Shown: in pieces, positions 18,991 through 27,827 of the stretch
Layout of the letters: each line of letters starts with the position of its first letter
Numbering within the stretch: position 1 is the first letter of the stretch
Made by a program: the position numbers and the translations under genes
Notes under the pieces: generated by a model
What the model was told of the DNA's origin: nothing
The model's input: only the letters and a program-made list of their open reading frames with translations
Database searches by the model: none
Assembly: GCF_025909975.1 (NCBI RefSeq)
Contig: NZ_JAPCIO010000002.1
Location: 434,001 to 498,000, forward strand
Source of the DNA: Flavobacterium lacisediminis
GTDB taxonomy: Bacteria; Bacteroidota; Bacteroidia; Flavobacteriales; Flavobacteriaceae
Direction: 5' to 3'
Length of the DNA stretch: 64,000 bases

Positions 18991-19689
18991 TTAATGTTCT
19001 GCTAATATACTTTTATTGAAGCTATTTGTTATTAATAGATTTTTAATTTCTTCATCAAAAAAAGCGATACAATTTTGTGTAGAAGTCTTTAAATCGATTT
19101 TATAAACAGGTTTTAAGCTTCTTTTTTTAAGACTAACAAGTTTTCTGTTTTCATCTAAGTAATAAGTTGTTGGAAATCCTAAAGCATTTTTGAGTAATTG
19201 TATGGCTTTTGTGTCTTTGCTATAATCTTGATGTGCATAACAAACTTCAATGTTTGAATTGAATTTGCGAGCAATTTTCTTCATATTTTGTTTTTTATCC
19301 CAAAAAACCACTATAATTTTTATTCTTCCCTTGTATTCTTGTGCTAATTTATTTAAAGCTGGAATTTCCCCTTTTTCCATCACACACCAAGAAGCATAGG
19401 TAAAAATTATAGTGGGTAGTTGTATAGTACTCAATTGTAATCTTTTTTTACCAATTCGTTTAAAAGAAAAATCATCAAAGCGAGTTCCAATTAATGTTTC
19501 GTTCACAAGCGAATCAAACAAAAAGGTTGCTTTTTGATACTCTTTATTAGTGTAGGCTTTGTTGCTATGACGAATATAGGTTTTAATATTCTTTTGTACA
19601 GCAGTTGAAAATAGGGCAAGACTATCTTTGGTTGCAAAAGTTGTTGCAGTGTTTAAAACCAAAAATAATGTAAAGTATAACTTTTTCAT
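18991..19689 (-). CDS. Exported thioredoxin-like (TlpA/redoxin) protein with one active-site Cys
   Basis: A 232-aa protein with a signal peptide (about 1-19, ending TTFA) and a thioredoxin fold in the last 150 residues. The region TIIFTYASWCVMEKGEIPAL corresponds to the TlpA active site, but only one cysteine is present where CxxC is normal; the cis-Pro loop is seen as LGFPTTYYLDENRKLV. A disulfide reductase role is thus doubtful; a mono-thiol or structural role is possible. Confidence 0.75.
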   Translation of the reverse strand: MKKLYFTLFLVLNTATTFATKDSLALFSTAVQKNIKTYIRHSNKAYTNKEYQKATFLFDSLVNETLIGTRFDDFSFKRIGKKRLQLSTIQLPTIIFTYASWCVMEKGEIPALNKLAQEYKGRIKIIVVFWDKKQNMKKIARKFNSNIEVCYAHQDYSKDTKAIQLLKNALGFPTTYYLDENRKLVSLKKRSLKPVYKIDLKTSTQNCIAFFDEEIKNLLITNSFNKSILAEH

Positions 19690-19782
19690 AGTCTTACATT
19701 TAATTAGGTTAAAGCTATGAAAATGAAATACTTAAAGCTAAAAAACTCGTCAAACTAAAAAATTACTCGATAAACAAACAAA

Positions 19783-19806
19783 AAAAGCACCTCTAAAGGT
19801 GCTTTT
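19783..19806 (-). terminator. Terminator after the TPR-like gene
   Basis: 10-bp stem AAAAGCACCT/AGGTGCTTTT, loop CTAA, with a T-run on the minus strand. Confidence 0.85.
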
Positions 19807-19826
19807 GTGTGTTGAAAATGAGTGAA

Positions 19827-20342
19827 TTACATTTTTTTCATTTGGTCTTTCATCATTTTAATTTGATCTTTCAACATATTTTGTTTGTCTAATTTCTTAG
19901 CTTCATTCAATAAAGAAGTTGCTTCCATTTTTCTTCTTCTTGTCATAGCAATTCCTGCTAATTGTAATTTAGCTAAAGCTAAATCTTGGTCCATAGACAA
20001 TCCTAAAGCAATTGCTTTTTTGAAATAACGCTCAGCTTCATTAAGGTTTGTTTGCGAAACCATTAAGCCATGTAAGTAATTAAAATAACCTTGTTGTTTT
20101 TTTACTAAAGCTGCTTCTGGGTTTTTAATGTGTGCCAACCATTTTTGTGCGCCAGGAAAATCTTGTTTTCTTAATTTTAAAAAAGCTAATAAAATGAATT
20201 CGTTTTTAAAATATAAGAAAATAAAAATGGTAGAAAATAATAGTAAAAAGATACCATTACCTATATTATTTTCTGTGAATTGATAAATTCCGAATGCTAT
20301 AACTAAGGCTGCTAAAACTAATTTGATATTTTTGTGAAACAT
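19827..20342 (-). CDS. Membrane-anchored TPR-like protein
   Basis: A 171-aa protein starting at ATG 20342; an in-frame ATG 13 codons upstream (20381) would add a polar stretch before the membrane segments and is less likely. Two hydrophobic helices (about residues 6-45) anchor it; the rest is alpha-helical with TPR-like spacing (AERYFKKAIALGL and ATSLLNEAKKLDK) and a Met/Lys-rich tail. No specific family named; a scaffold role is only a guess. Confidence 0.75.
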   Translation of the reverse strand: MFHKNIKLVLAALVIAFGIYQFTENNIGNGIFLLLFSTIFIFLYFKNEFILLAFLKLRKQDFPGAQKWLAHIKNPEAALVKKQQGYFNYLHGLMVSQTNLNEAERYFKKAIALGLSMDQDLALAKLQLAGIAMTRRRKMEATSLLNEAKKLDKQNMLKDQIKMMKDQMKKM

Positions 20343-20405
20343 ATTGTTATTTTTTGTTTGATGCAAAGGTAATAAAATCAATTAAAAATATTTTTAAAAA
20401 AGTAC

Positions 20406-20435
20406 TTGCGAATGAAAAAAGTCTTTGTATATTTG
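20406..20435 (+). promoter_or_regulatory. Promoter of rpmH (L34)
   Basis: TTG 20406-20408, 19-bp spacer, TATATTTG 20428-20435: the same geometry as the rpmE and btuB promoters in this window. Confidence 0.75.
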
Positions 20436-20509
20436 CACTCGGTTTTCAGGATAGGAAACCTATGAGTTTTAAAAAAGATTTTTATTTATAGATTTTAAAA
20501 GATACTACA

Positions 20510-20671
20510 ATGAGTAAGAGAACGTTTCAACCATCAAAAAGAAAAAGAAGAAATAAGCACGGTTTCATGGATAGAATGGCTTCTGCTAATGGAAGAAAAG
20601 TGCTTGCTCGTAGAAGAGCTAAAGGAAGACATAAGTTAACTGTTTCTTGCGAACCAAGACACAAAAAATAA
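20510..20671 (+). CDS. rpmH: 50S ribosomal protein L34
   Basis: A 53-aa highly basic ribosomal protein. The sequence begins [19 protein letters not shown] and continues with [18 protein letters not shown], the universal L34 signature. The frame is 54 codons from ATG 20510 to TAA 20671. It has its own promoter about 75 bp upstream and its own terminator. In many other bacteria rpmH adjoins dnaA and rnpA; here the neighbour is carB. Confidence 0.97.
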   Translation: MSKRTFQPSKRKRRNKHGFMDRMASANGRKVLARRRAKGRHKLTVSCEPRHKK

Positions 20672-20695
20672 TGTTTTAGCTTAAAACAATATATC

Positions 20696-20728
20696 AGCCG
20701 TTACTTTTATTAGTAGCGGCTTTTTTTT
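20696..20728 (+). terminator. Terminator after L34
   Basis: 10-bp stem AGCCGTTACT/AGTAGCGGCT (one T-G pair), then eight T. Confidence 0.9.
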
Positions 20729-20844
20729 AAACTGTTTATAAAATTTGAATAAGTTTTGAAGTTCATTTTGATGCAACTCTTTGAAAATTAGTAATTTTAT
20801 AATCACAATATAACTACAACCCACAACAACAAAACAACAACACA

Positions 20845-23700
20845 ATGCCTAAAGACACCACAATCAAATCGGTATTAATTATTGGATCAGGACCTATCGT
20901 AATTGGTCAAGCTTGCGAATTTGACTACGCAGGTTCTCAATCGGCTCGCTCACTTCGTGAAGAAGGAATTGAAGTTATCTTAATTAACTCAAACCCTGCA
21001 ACGATTATGACCGACCCATCCATGGCCGATCATGTTTACTTAAAACCGCTTACCACAAAATCTATTATTGAAATCCTTAAAGCGCATCCTCAAATTGATG
21101 CTGTTTTACCAACCATGGGAGGGCAAACTGCTTTAAATCTTTGTATTGAAGCCGATGAAAAAGGAATTTGGAAAGATTTCAACGTAAGATTAATTGGTGT
21201 AGATATCAATGCCATCAACATTACTGAAGATAGAGAGCAATTCAAAAACTTATTAAATAAAATCGGAATTCCGCAAGCACCAGCTAAAACGGCTAACTCT
21301 TTCTTACAAGGAAAAGAAATTGCTCAGGAGTTTGGTTTTCCATTAGTAATCCGTCCTTCGTTTACTTTAGGAGGAACTGGAGCAGCAATTGTTTACAAAA
21401 AAGAAGATTTTGATGGTGCATTAACTTACGGTTTAGAAGCATCACCAATTCACGAAGTGTTGATTGACAAGGCTTTAATGGGGTGGAAAGAATACGAATT
21501 AGAATTATTACGCGATAGTAACGACAACGTAGTAATCATCTGTACGATTGAAAATATGGACCCAATGGGAATTCATACTGGAGATTCGATTACAGTGGCG
21601 CCAGCGATGACTTTATCGGACACAACATTCCAAAAAATGCGTGATATGGCGATTTTAATGATGCGCTCTATCGGAAATTTTGCTGGAGGTTGTAACGTAC
21701 AATTCGCAGTTTCACCAGATGATAAAGAAGATATCGTAGCAATTGAAATCAATCCTCGTGTATCTCGTTCTTCTGCATTAGCTTCAAAAGCTACGGGTTA
21801 TCCAATTGCAAAAATCGCATCGAAATTAGCTTTAGGATATAACTTAGATGAATTACAAAATCAAATTACAAAATCAACTTCGGCTTTATTTGAACCAACG
21901 TTAGATTATGTAATCGTTAAAATACCAAGATGGAACTTCGATAAATTTGAAGGTTCAGACCGTACGTTAGGACTTCAAATGAAATCGGTAGGTGAAGTGA
22001 TGGGAATTGGACGTTCGTTCCAAGAAGCGCTTCACAAGGCTACTCAGTCGTTAGAAATCAAACGTAATGGGTTAGGAGCAGACGGAAAAGGTTATAAAAA
22101 CTACGAACAAATCATCGAAAAATTAACTTTCGCGAGTTGGGACAGAGTTTTCGTAATCTATGACGCCATCGCAATGGGAATTCCATTAAGTAGAATTCAC
22201 GAGATTACTAAAATCGACATGTGGTTCTTGAAACAATATGAAGAATTATTCCATTTAGAAAGAGAAATTTCGAATTATAAAGTAGATACGTTACCAAGAG
22301 AATTGCTGTTAGAAGCAAAACAAAAAGGCTACGGAGATCGCCAAATTGCGCACATGATGGGATGTTTGGAAAGTCAAGTACACAAATTGCGTGACGAACA
22401 AAATATCAGACGTGTTTACAAATTAGTAGATACGTGTGCGGCAGAATTTAAAGCAGTAACGCCTTATTTCTACTCGACTTTTGAAGCTGAAATTGAAAAA
22501 GCAGACGGAACCAAATACGTTCACAATGAAAGTATTGTTACCGATAAGAAAAAAGTTGTCGTTTTAGGTTCTGGACCAAACCGAATTGGCCAAGGAATTG
22601 AGTTCGATTATTCTTGTGTTCACGGTGTTTTAGCGGCTAAAGAGTGTGGTTACGAAACCATCATGATTAACTGTAATCCAGAAACGGTTTCTACTGATTT
22701 TGATACGGCAGATAAATTGTATTTCGAGCCTGTTTTTTGGGAACATATTTACGATATCATCCAACACGAAAAACCAGAAGGTGTAATCGTTCAATTAGGT
22801 GGACAAACGGCTTTAAAATTAGCTGAAAAATTAGCCAAGTACGGTATTAAAATCTTAGGAACTTCATTCGATGCTTTGGATTTAGCGGAAGATAGAGGTC
22901 GTTTTTCAGAATTGTTAACTAAATTAAATATTCCTTTTCCTAAGTTTGGAATTGCAGAAAGTGCGGAAGAAGCTTCGGTATTAGCAGATACGTTAGACTT
23001 CCCATTATTAGTTCGTCCTTCGTATGTATTGGGCGGACAAGGAATGAAAATTGTGATTAACAAACAAGAATTAGAAGAACACGTAATTGATTTATTAAAA
23101 TCGATTCCTGGAAATAAATTATTGTTAGACCATTATTTAGATGGCGCAATCGAAGCTGAAGCAGATGCTATTTGCGATGCGGATGGAAATGTGTACATCA
23201 TAGGAATTATGGAGCACATTGAGCCATGTGGAGTTCACTCAGGTGATAGTAACGCAACTTTGCCTCCTTTTAACTTGGGCGAATTTGTAATGCAACAAAT
23301 CAAAGACCACACGGAAAAAATCGCGAGAGCTTTACAAACTGTTGGTTTAATCAATATTCAGTTTGCGATAAAAGACGATACGGTTTATATTATTGAAGCG
23401 AATCCAAGAGCTTCTCGTACAGTTCCGTTTATTGCAAAAGCGTATGGCGAACCGTATGTAAATTATGCAACAAAAGTAATGTTAGGTCACAATAAAGTAA
23501 CCGATTTTACTTTCAATCCGCAATTGAAAGGATATGCGATTAAGCAACCAGTTTTCTCTTTCAGTAAGTTTCCAAATGTAAACAAAGCATTAGGACCAGA
23601 AATGAAATCAACTGGAGAAAGCATCTTATTCATAGATGATTTAAAAGACGATCAATTCTACGATTTGTATGCCAGAAGAAAAATGTACTTAACAAAGTAA
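20845..23700 (+). CDS. carB: Carbamoyl-phosphate synthase, large subunit
   Basis: A 951-aa enzyme that makes carbamoyl phosphate from bicarbonate, ATP and ammonia for arginine and pyrimidine synthesis, with the ammonia supplied by CarA (not in the window). Two homologous ATP-grasp halves are clear: IGSGPIVIGQACEFDYAG at the N-terminus and LGSGPNRIGQGIEFDYS in the second half (near residue 574). E. coli CarB is about 1073 aa; this one stops shortly after EMKSTGE, the point where the C-terminal MGS allosteric domain normally begins, so regulation by UMP/ornithine through that domain should be absent. A possible promoter is TTG 20768 with TAATTTTA 20792-20799 (21-bp spacer). Confidence 0.96.
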   Translation: MPKDTTIKSVLIIGSGPIVIGQACEFDYAGSQSARSLREEGIEVILINSNPATIMTDPSMADHVYLKPLTTKSIIEILKAHPQIDAVLPTMGGQTALNLCIEADEKGIWKDFNVRLIGVDINAINITEDREQFKNLLNKIGIPQAPAKTANSFLQGKEIAQEFGFPLVIRPSFTLGGTGAAIVYKKEDFDGALTYGLEASPIHEVLIDKALMGWKEYELELLRDSNDNVVIICTIENMDPMGIHTGDSITVAPAMTLSDTTFQKMRDMAILMMRSIGNFAGGCNVQFAVSPDDKEDIVAIEINPRVSRSSALASKATGYPIAKIASKLALGYNLDELQNQITKSTSALFEPTLDYVIVKIPRWNFDKFEGSDRTLGLQMKSVGEVMGIGRSFQEALHKATQSLEIKRNGLGADGKGYKNYEQIIEKLTFASWDRVFVIYDAIAMGIPLSRIHEITKIDMWFLKQYEELFHLEREISNYKVDTLPRELLLEAKQKGYGDRQIAHMMGCLESQVHKLRDEQNIRRVYKLVDTCAAEFKAVTPYFYSTFEAEIEKADGTKYVHNESIVTDKKKVVVLGSGPNRIGQGIEFDYSCVHGVLAAKECGYETIMINCNPETVSTDFDTADKLYFEPVFWEHIYDIIQHEKPEGVIVQLGGQTALKLAEKLAKYGIKILGTSFDALDLAEDRGRFSELLTKLNIPFPKFGIAESAEEASVLADTLDFPLLVRPSYVLGGQGMKIVINKQELEEHVIDLLKSIPGNKLLLDHYLDGAIEAEADAICDADGNVYIIGIMEHIEPCGVHSGDSNATLPPFNLGEFVMQQIKDHTEKIARALQTVGLINIQFAIKDDTVYIIEANPRASRTVPFIAKAYGEPYVNYATKVMLGHNKVTDFTFNPQLKGYAIKQPVFSFSKFPNVNKALGPEMKSTGESILFIDDLKDDQFYDLYARRKMYLTK

Positions 23701-23705
23701 TACAG

Positions 23706-23736
23706 AAAATCCCAATCGTAAGATTGGGATTTTTTT
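23706..23736 (+). terminator. Terminator after carB
   Basis: Perfect stem AAAATCCCAATC/GATTGGGATTTT with GTAA loop and T-run. Confidence 0.9.
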
Positions 23737-23902
23737 ATACTTTAAAAATGGCGAGTTGTCTAATAGCTTTTAGCTTTGATAGTAACGTTAAACTGCTTAA
23801 GACTGATGAGGAAATTTACGAATTATTTGTTATGAAATATGGCGCTCGAATATCCAAAGAATTTCATTTAACGGTTAAAAATAGCATTGGTTTTAAAAAG
23901 GT

Positions 23903-24403
23903 TTATTGAAGTTCTTTTTTAATTTGCTCAATACCATTAATAATTCCAGTAAAATATTTATCATTTTTAAATTCCGGAATTATAAAATTCTCTATAATGT
24001 TTTTAGTTTCTTCATCAGTAAGTTTCTCTCTAATTTGGTCTACGTTTTGAATTTGAATTTCTCTAAGATTTTTACTAATAACAATTACAATTTCAGCATT
24101 TTTCTTTTGTTTTGTATTTATGTTTATAGCCAAATCTAATGAGTAATTGAAAATGTCTTCATAAGGATCGATTGAAGGAGTTGTTACCAAAATAATTTTG
24201 TGTTCAGATTGTTTGAAATACGCTTCTAGTTTTTCATCTATGATTGGCACTTCTTCCCATGAAAGTATACCTTCAAAATCATTAACGAAATATAAAATTT
24301 CTGGTAAATTTCCTTTTTTGTTTTCTAATTGTGGATTTACTTGAGCAAAAAAAGTGTTGGTAAATAGGATAGTAAGGAGAATTATAAAGTATGTTTTATT
24401 CAT
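23903..24403 (-). CDS. TPM-domain protein (TLP18.3/Psb32/MOLO-1 type)
   Basis: A 166-aa exported protein. The signal peptide (about 1-20, ending TFFAQ) is followed by a TPM domain: VNDFEGILSWEEVPIIDEKL, then IILVTTPSIDPYEDIFNYSLDLA and the later KNAEIVIVISKNLREIQIQ and TDEETKNIIENFIIPEFKN segments typical of the family. There is no following membrane helix or Gly-rich tail, so it is the short soluble form. First-to-left of a three-gene leftward block that looks like an accessory island. Confidence 0.8.
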   Translation of the reverse strand: MNKTYFIILLTILFTNTFFAQVNPQLENKKGNLPEILYFVNDFEGILSWEEVPIIDEKLEAYFKQSEHKIILVTTPSIDPYEDIFNYSLDLAININTKQKKNAEIVIVISKNLREIQIQNVDQIREKLTDEETKNIIENFIIPEFKNDKYFTGIINGIEQIKKELQ

Positions 24404-24530
24404 AATTTAGGTTTAAATTGCTATCAACGTTCCTACGCTTGGTTTCAGTTGCGAAATTTGGTGCTGAGTTTTTTTGCTAAGATAAAATTTCTTTCGGAAC
24501 GCAAACGTGTATTACCAGCAGTTTTTTTTA
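24404..24530. other. Cassette-spacer-like intergenic sequence
   Basis: 127 bp with no ORF between two minus-strand accessory genes, richer in GC than its neighbours. It holds near-complementary patches (GGAACGCAAACG; CAACGTTCCTACGCTTGG) that recall spacers of cassette-like gene arrays in Bacteroidota. This is recognition from memory and weak. Confidence 0.3.
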
Positions 24531-25019
24531 TCAATGTTTAATTTTTTTATCTTTATTTTCAAACTTAAAAATTAATTTGTCGATTCTCCTTTTGTTTTGT
24601 TGTTGTAATAATGAAGGAAATAAATTCATTACTATATTTACAATTAACATAATAAATGCCAAAAGATATTTTTGATAAAACAACTCATAAATAACTATAA
24701 TTAAAACAAAAATGAATGCAAATAAATGATCTATTTCAGCTTTAGTCATTTCATTTCGAATATTTTTCACTTCTGAAATGTTAATTTTTCTTTCAAATTT
24801 TAGTTTTTGGTTTAAGAATTTAAAAAATGTGTTTTTCACAATCCATTTAACTATTCCAACTCCTATAATTTTATTTGTCTTATCGCTTTTTACAAAATTA
24901 AGATTTGATAAAATTGAATTGTAAAAATTTGTTTTTCTTATTAATACTGTCAAAATCATTCCAACAATAAAAGAAATGAATACAATTGAAATGCTGAAAC
25001 TTAAATGTTTTAATATCAC
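24531..25019 (-). CDS. Membrane protein resembling CrtO-type acyltransferases
   Basis: A 162-aa membrane protein with an N-terminal helix (about 5-26) and two C-terminal helices (about 100-135). The segment KWIVKNTFFKFLNQKL, the central Glu/His stretch (NEMTKAEIDHL) and the end NLFPSLLQQQNKRRIDKL follow the pattern of the glycosyl-diaponeurosporenoate acyltransferase (CrtO) family, whose tail is N-x-x-P-x-x-x-Q-R/Q-x-N-R. Members in Bacteroidota have no proven substrate. It is not linked to the crt operon of this window. Confidence 0.5.
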   Translation of the reverse strand: MILKHLSFSISIVFISFIVGMILTVLIRKTNFYNSILSNLNFVKSDKTNKIIGVGIVKWIVKNTFFKFLNQKLKFERKINISEVKNIRNEMTKAEIDHLFAFIFVLIIVIYELFYQKYLLAFIMLIVNIVMNLFPSLLQQQNKRRIDKLIFKFENKDKKIKH

Positions 25020-25046
25020 TTTAAATTATGGTTAATTTATTAATGT

Positions 25047-25568
25047 TTATTTTTCAAATTTTTTAAGAAACTTGTAATTTGCATCTTTAAGGGATTTACG
25101 CAAGTTGTTTGTTTTTGAACCGCCACCACTTTTTCTAATTCCATCTGTTTCATAAATATCATTCGAATTTAGTATATTATACTCTAATTTAGTCCTAAAT
25201 GTAGCTCTAGAAAATCCAAAATGCCAAGAAATTTCAGATATTTTTGCTTCGACAACAATTTCATTACTTGAGATATTATTCCTATCTTTTATAAATTTTA
25301 AGTCAAACTTTGTTTCTTTTGCAAGTTCCTCGATTGATTCCTTAAATACATCCTCAACGATTGGTGGATAATTATCATCGAAAATTGTTGTTGTGTATAA
25401 TCCACTCATTTTAACTTCTTTTATGCTATTCGTATCTAAAATAAAGTAAATGGTTTTATTTTGATAAAAATTTTGATTCAAGTTATTCATAGTATAATTG
25501 TGTGAAGTTCCACAACTAAACAAAATTAGAATTGTTGAAAAAATTAAAGATTTTTTTATTATATTCAT
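25047..25568 (-). CDS. Lipoprotein of unknown function
   Basis: A 173-aa exported lipoprotein with lipobox LFSC (Cys19). The mature part has a predicted alternating strand/helix pattern (FKESIEELAKETKFDLKFI; EIVVEAKISEISWHFG) somewhat like small outer membrane assembly lipoproteins, but no family was recognised. Lies 27 bp before the CrtO-like gene in the same direction. Confidence 0.6.
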   Translation of the reverse strand: MNIIKKSLIFSTILILFSCGTSHNYTMNNLNQNFYQNKTIYFILDTNSIKEVKMSGLYTTTIFDDNYPPIVEDVFKESIEELAKETKFDLKFIKDRNNISSNEIVVEAKISEISWHFGFSRATFRTKLEYNILNSNDIYETDGIRKSGGGSKTNNLRKSLKDANYKFLKKFEK

Positions 25569-25706
25569 TTTTTTCGGTTTTTTGATAAATGTTGTATAAC
25601 TTGTTTATATGTCTGATAAGTATCAGTTATATTTTCTTTCAAAAATAATGAAAAAACCTTACAAATCATCAAATGATTTTCTACATCATCATATTGTAAC
25701 AAACAA

Positions 25707-25734
25707 AAAAAGCACCGATTTCTCAGTGCTTTTT
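25707..25734 (-). terminator. Terminator after DUF4412-like gene
   Basis: 9-bp stem AAAAAGCAC/GTGCTTTTT just beyond the stop of the gene at 25755; A/T runs on both sides allow use from either strand. The rest of 25569-25706 is AT-rich and holds no gene I can support. Confidence 0.75.
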
Positions 25735-25754
25735 ATATCAAAAAATAGTTGGTA

Positions 25755-26429
25755 TTACATACCACCCATTTGTTTTTGGAATTCTTCCATAGTTACTTTT
25801 GTAAAGCCTTCGCCAACTTTAAATGCATCTGCTGGAATTTCTTTAGAAAATTTGGTAGCAGTCATAATCATTTCACCTTGTGCAGTTTGAACCTTTATTT
25901 CTAAAGGATAACCAGTTAATTTAACTTTAGCATCTGCGGATGTTGGTGCTTGTGGTGCAATTGCTTCAGTAACATAGAATGTACTTTTTGTATCATCATT
26001 CATTGTTACAGTAGCTTTGTAGCATTTAAATCCTACGATTTCTTTTGTATCTTTTTTGTCGTAAACAATTTCTTTAGCATCATCTAAGTTGCTAAGACCT
26101 TTAGAAGTTTTAGAAGCTTCTTCACCAACGTCAGTAATTTCATATTTCATACCCATTACTTCCATTGTCATTTTAGAATCTTTTTTATTCTCAGTAGGAA
26201 CAATAGTTTTCATTAACATCATGCCACCCATCATACTCATGTCGGTAGCTTGCATTGATTCATTAAAATGAACAGTTATAGTGCTTTCGCCCATAGCGGC
26301 CATTTCTTCACTTGCACCAGGCATTGTCATGTTGTAAGTTACAGAACCTTTTTTTAATTGTGTTTGTGCATTGGCTGTAATTCCTACAAATAACAGGGCA
26401 GTTAATGCAATTTGTGTGATTTTTTTCAT
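25755..26429 (-). CDS. Exported DUF4412-like protein
   Basis: A 224-aa exported protein with a signal peptide (about 1-21, ending TANAQ). It is Met-rich (SMMGGMMLMKT, GEMIMTATKF) with a beta-rich pattern that fits the DUF4412/GLPGLI-like group of periplasmic or outer membrane proteins in Bacteroidota (FKCYKATVTMNDD as the marker segment). Function unknown. Leftmost gene of the leftward group that also has YceI and the cytochrome. Confidence 0.65.
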   Translation of the reverse strand: MKKITQIALTALLFVGITANAQTQLKKGSVTYNMTMPGASEEMAAMGESTITVHFNESMQATDMSMMGGMMLMKTIVPTENKKDSKMTMEVMGMKYEITDVGEEASKTSKGLSNLDDAKEIVYDKKDTKEIVGFKCYKATVTMNDDTKSTFYVTEAIAPQAPTSADAKVKLTGYPLEIKVQTAQGEMIMTATKFSKEIPADAFKVGEGFTKVTMEEFQKQMGGM

Positions 26430-26472
26430 GTGAGTTTCTTGTTTGTATAATAGTTGTAAATATAATAAAATA

Positions 26473-27012
26473 CTATTTTAATACAAATTCAAATCGAACA
26501 TTTACTTTCTTGGTAACTTTTTTACTTACTACACTTGGGATTTCAATGTCAAAGTCATCTGTATTAACAGTAAAGTCAGAAACAATTTCCATGCCATCTT
26601 TTCCTTTCTTAATTTTTGCTGATATTGTTATGTCTTTTACTTTTCCATGAAGTTCTAATTTCCCTTTGATGGTGTAATTAGTTGCAGTTGTGGTAATCTT
26701 AGAAATATCGAAATTTTCAATTTTTCCTTTAAAAGTTGCCTTTGGAAATTTGTCGCTTTCTACATAATTTTCGTTAAAATGCTCTTCCATTAAAGCTACT
26801 TTAAATCTAAATCCTTTCATTAAGGCTAATGAAGCTATTTCGCCAGTTTGAGTATTTAACACACAAGAAACGCCTGAATTTTTTGCTTTAACTTCTTCAA
26901 ATGATGGCACTGAGGCTTCAAAAGAAATACTACCGGTTTTGGTAATCATTTTGTCTTGTGCTATAGAAGAACAGCTAATTAATAGCAAAAGGGCAATTAT
27001 TTTAGTTTTCAT
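26473..27012 (-). CDS. YceI family protein
   Basis: A 179-aa periplasmic lipocalin-like protein of the YceI family, which binds polyisoprenoid lipids. The signal peptide ends SSIAQ (about residue 18). Family features: TKTGSISFEASVPSFEEV at the start, then FPKATFKGKIENFDISK and KGKLELHGKVKDITISAKI. It is 16 bp downstream of the cytochrome gene, and YceI proteins are often paired with haem proteins, which supports a shared envelope redox role. Confidence 0.9.
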   Translation of the reverse strand: MKTKIIALLLLISCSSIAQDKMITKTGSISFEASVPSFEEVKAKNSGVSCVLNTQTGEIASLALMKGFRFKVALMEEHFNENYVESDKFPKATFKGKIENFDISKITTTATNYTIKGKLELHGKVKDITISAKIKKGKDGMEIVSDFTVNTDDFDIEIPSVVSKKVTKKVNVRFEFVLK

Positions 27013-27028
27013 AAATATAAAGATTTAG

Positions 27029-27394
27029 TTATTGCGGAAAATTGGCATTCTGCCATTCTATTATAAGATCAATATCATTCTGTGATAATCTTGGTCCACC
27101 TAACGGCATTGCTCCTGATGTGCCTTCTGCTCTCGAAATTCGATTAATTAAATTATTTAAAACCGAAGCTTTAACATTTTCGTAAGTAATAAGAGAATTT
27201 GGTGCTCCAAAGTTGGTTGGATTTCCATGACAATTCAAACAATTGTTTTGAATAATAGGTCTGATATCATTTTGATAGCTAACTGTAGTTGGGATTTCAG
27301 TTTCGGTTAAATCAGAAACACTGTCTTCAGTACAGCTATTAAATACGATTAAGACAAGTGTAAAAAGTGTGATTTTGGTTATTGTTTTTTTCAT
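27029..27394 (-). CDS. Monohaem c-type cytochrome lipoprotein
   Basis: A 121-aa exported lipoprotein (lipobox FNSC, Cys21) with one haem c site, C52-L-N-C55-H56, and a likely distal ligand Met96 in GTSGAMPLGG. The sequence around them (DIRPIIQNNCLNCHGNP...DIDLIIEWQNANFP) is the common small cytochrome of flavobacterial surface loci. It would pass electrons in the periplasm or at the outer membrane. Its start is only 17 bp from the divergent OB-fold gene. Confidence 0.88.
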   Translation of the reverse strand: MKKTITKITLFTLVLIVFNSCTEDSVSDLTETEIPTTVSYQNDIRPIIQNNCLNCHGNPTNFGAPNSLITYENVKASVLNNLINRISRAEGTSGAMPLGGPRLSQNDIDLIIEWQNANFPQ

Positions 27395-27411
27395 TTTAAA
27401 AAATATTAGTT

Positions 27412-27816
27412 ATGAATAAAAAATTAAAGTTTAAGTTATTATTGGGCATTTCTTCGGTTATGATTGTTACCATTTCTGCATTGTATTTTTATTTATATCA
27501 ATCGCACAGAGACATTCAATCTGAAGCAGCTGCATTTGAAATTAGTGTAAGTGAATTAGGAAAAAACTTTGCTACAGATGCTGTTTCTTCTAGCGCTACT
27601 TATGCTGACCAAACTATTACGATATACGGAAAAGTAACAGCTTTGGATTTAAATCAGAATATCATAACTCTTGACGACAAGCTTATAGCTTTAACATCAA
27701 ATGATGAAATTGATAAAGTGAATAAAGGCGATTTGGTAAAACTAAAAGGCCGATTCATTGGGTATGATGAGCTTTTCGAAGAATTAAGAATGGATCAATG
27801 CATTGTGGAAGATTAA
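27412..27816 (+). CDS. Membrane-anchored OB-fold protein (tRNA_anti-like)
   Basis: A 134-aa protein with one N-terminal membrane helix (about 8-28) and a C-terminal OB-fold of the tRNA_anti-like group: AFEISVSELGKNFATDA, then QTITIYGKVTALDLNQNIITLD and GDLVKLKGRFIGYDELFEEL. Such proteins occur next to YceI/cytochrome genes in flavobacteria. It is probably periplasmic and not a tRNA-binding enzyme. The stop lies 11 bp before the ankyrin gene. Confidence 0.75.
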   Translation: MNKKLKFKLLLGISSVMIVTISALYFYLYQSHRDIQSEAAAFEISVSELGKNFATDAVSSSATYADQTITIYGKVTALDLNQNIITLDDKLIALTSNDEIDKVNKGDLVKLKGRFIGYDELFEELRMDQCIVED

Positions 27817-27827
27817 TATATAACATC

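Noticed and set aside
23724..23909. A 61-codon frame on the plus strand behind carB
   Set aside because: It starts inside the carB terminator, overlaps the end of the TPM gene on the other strand and shows no known motif; chance or a decayed fragment is more likely.
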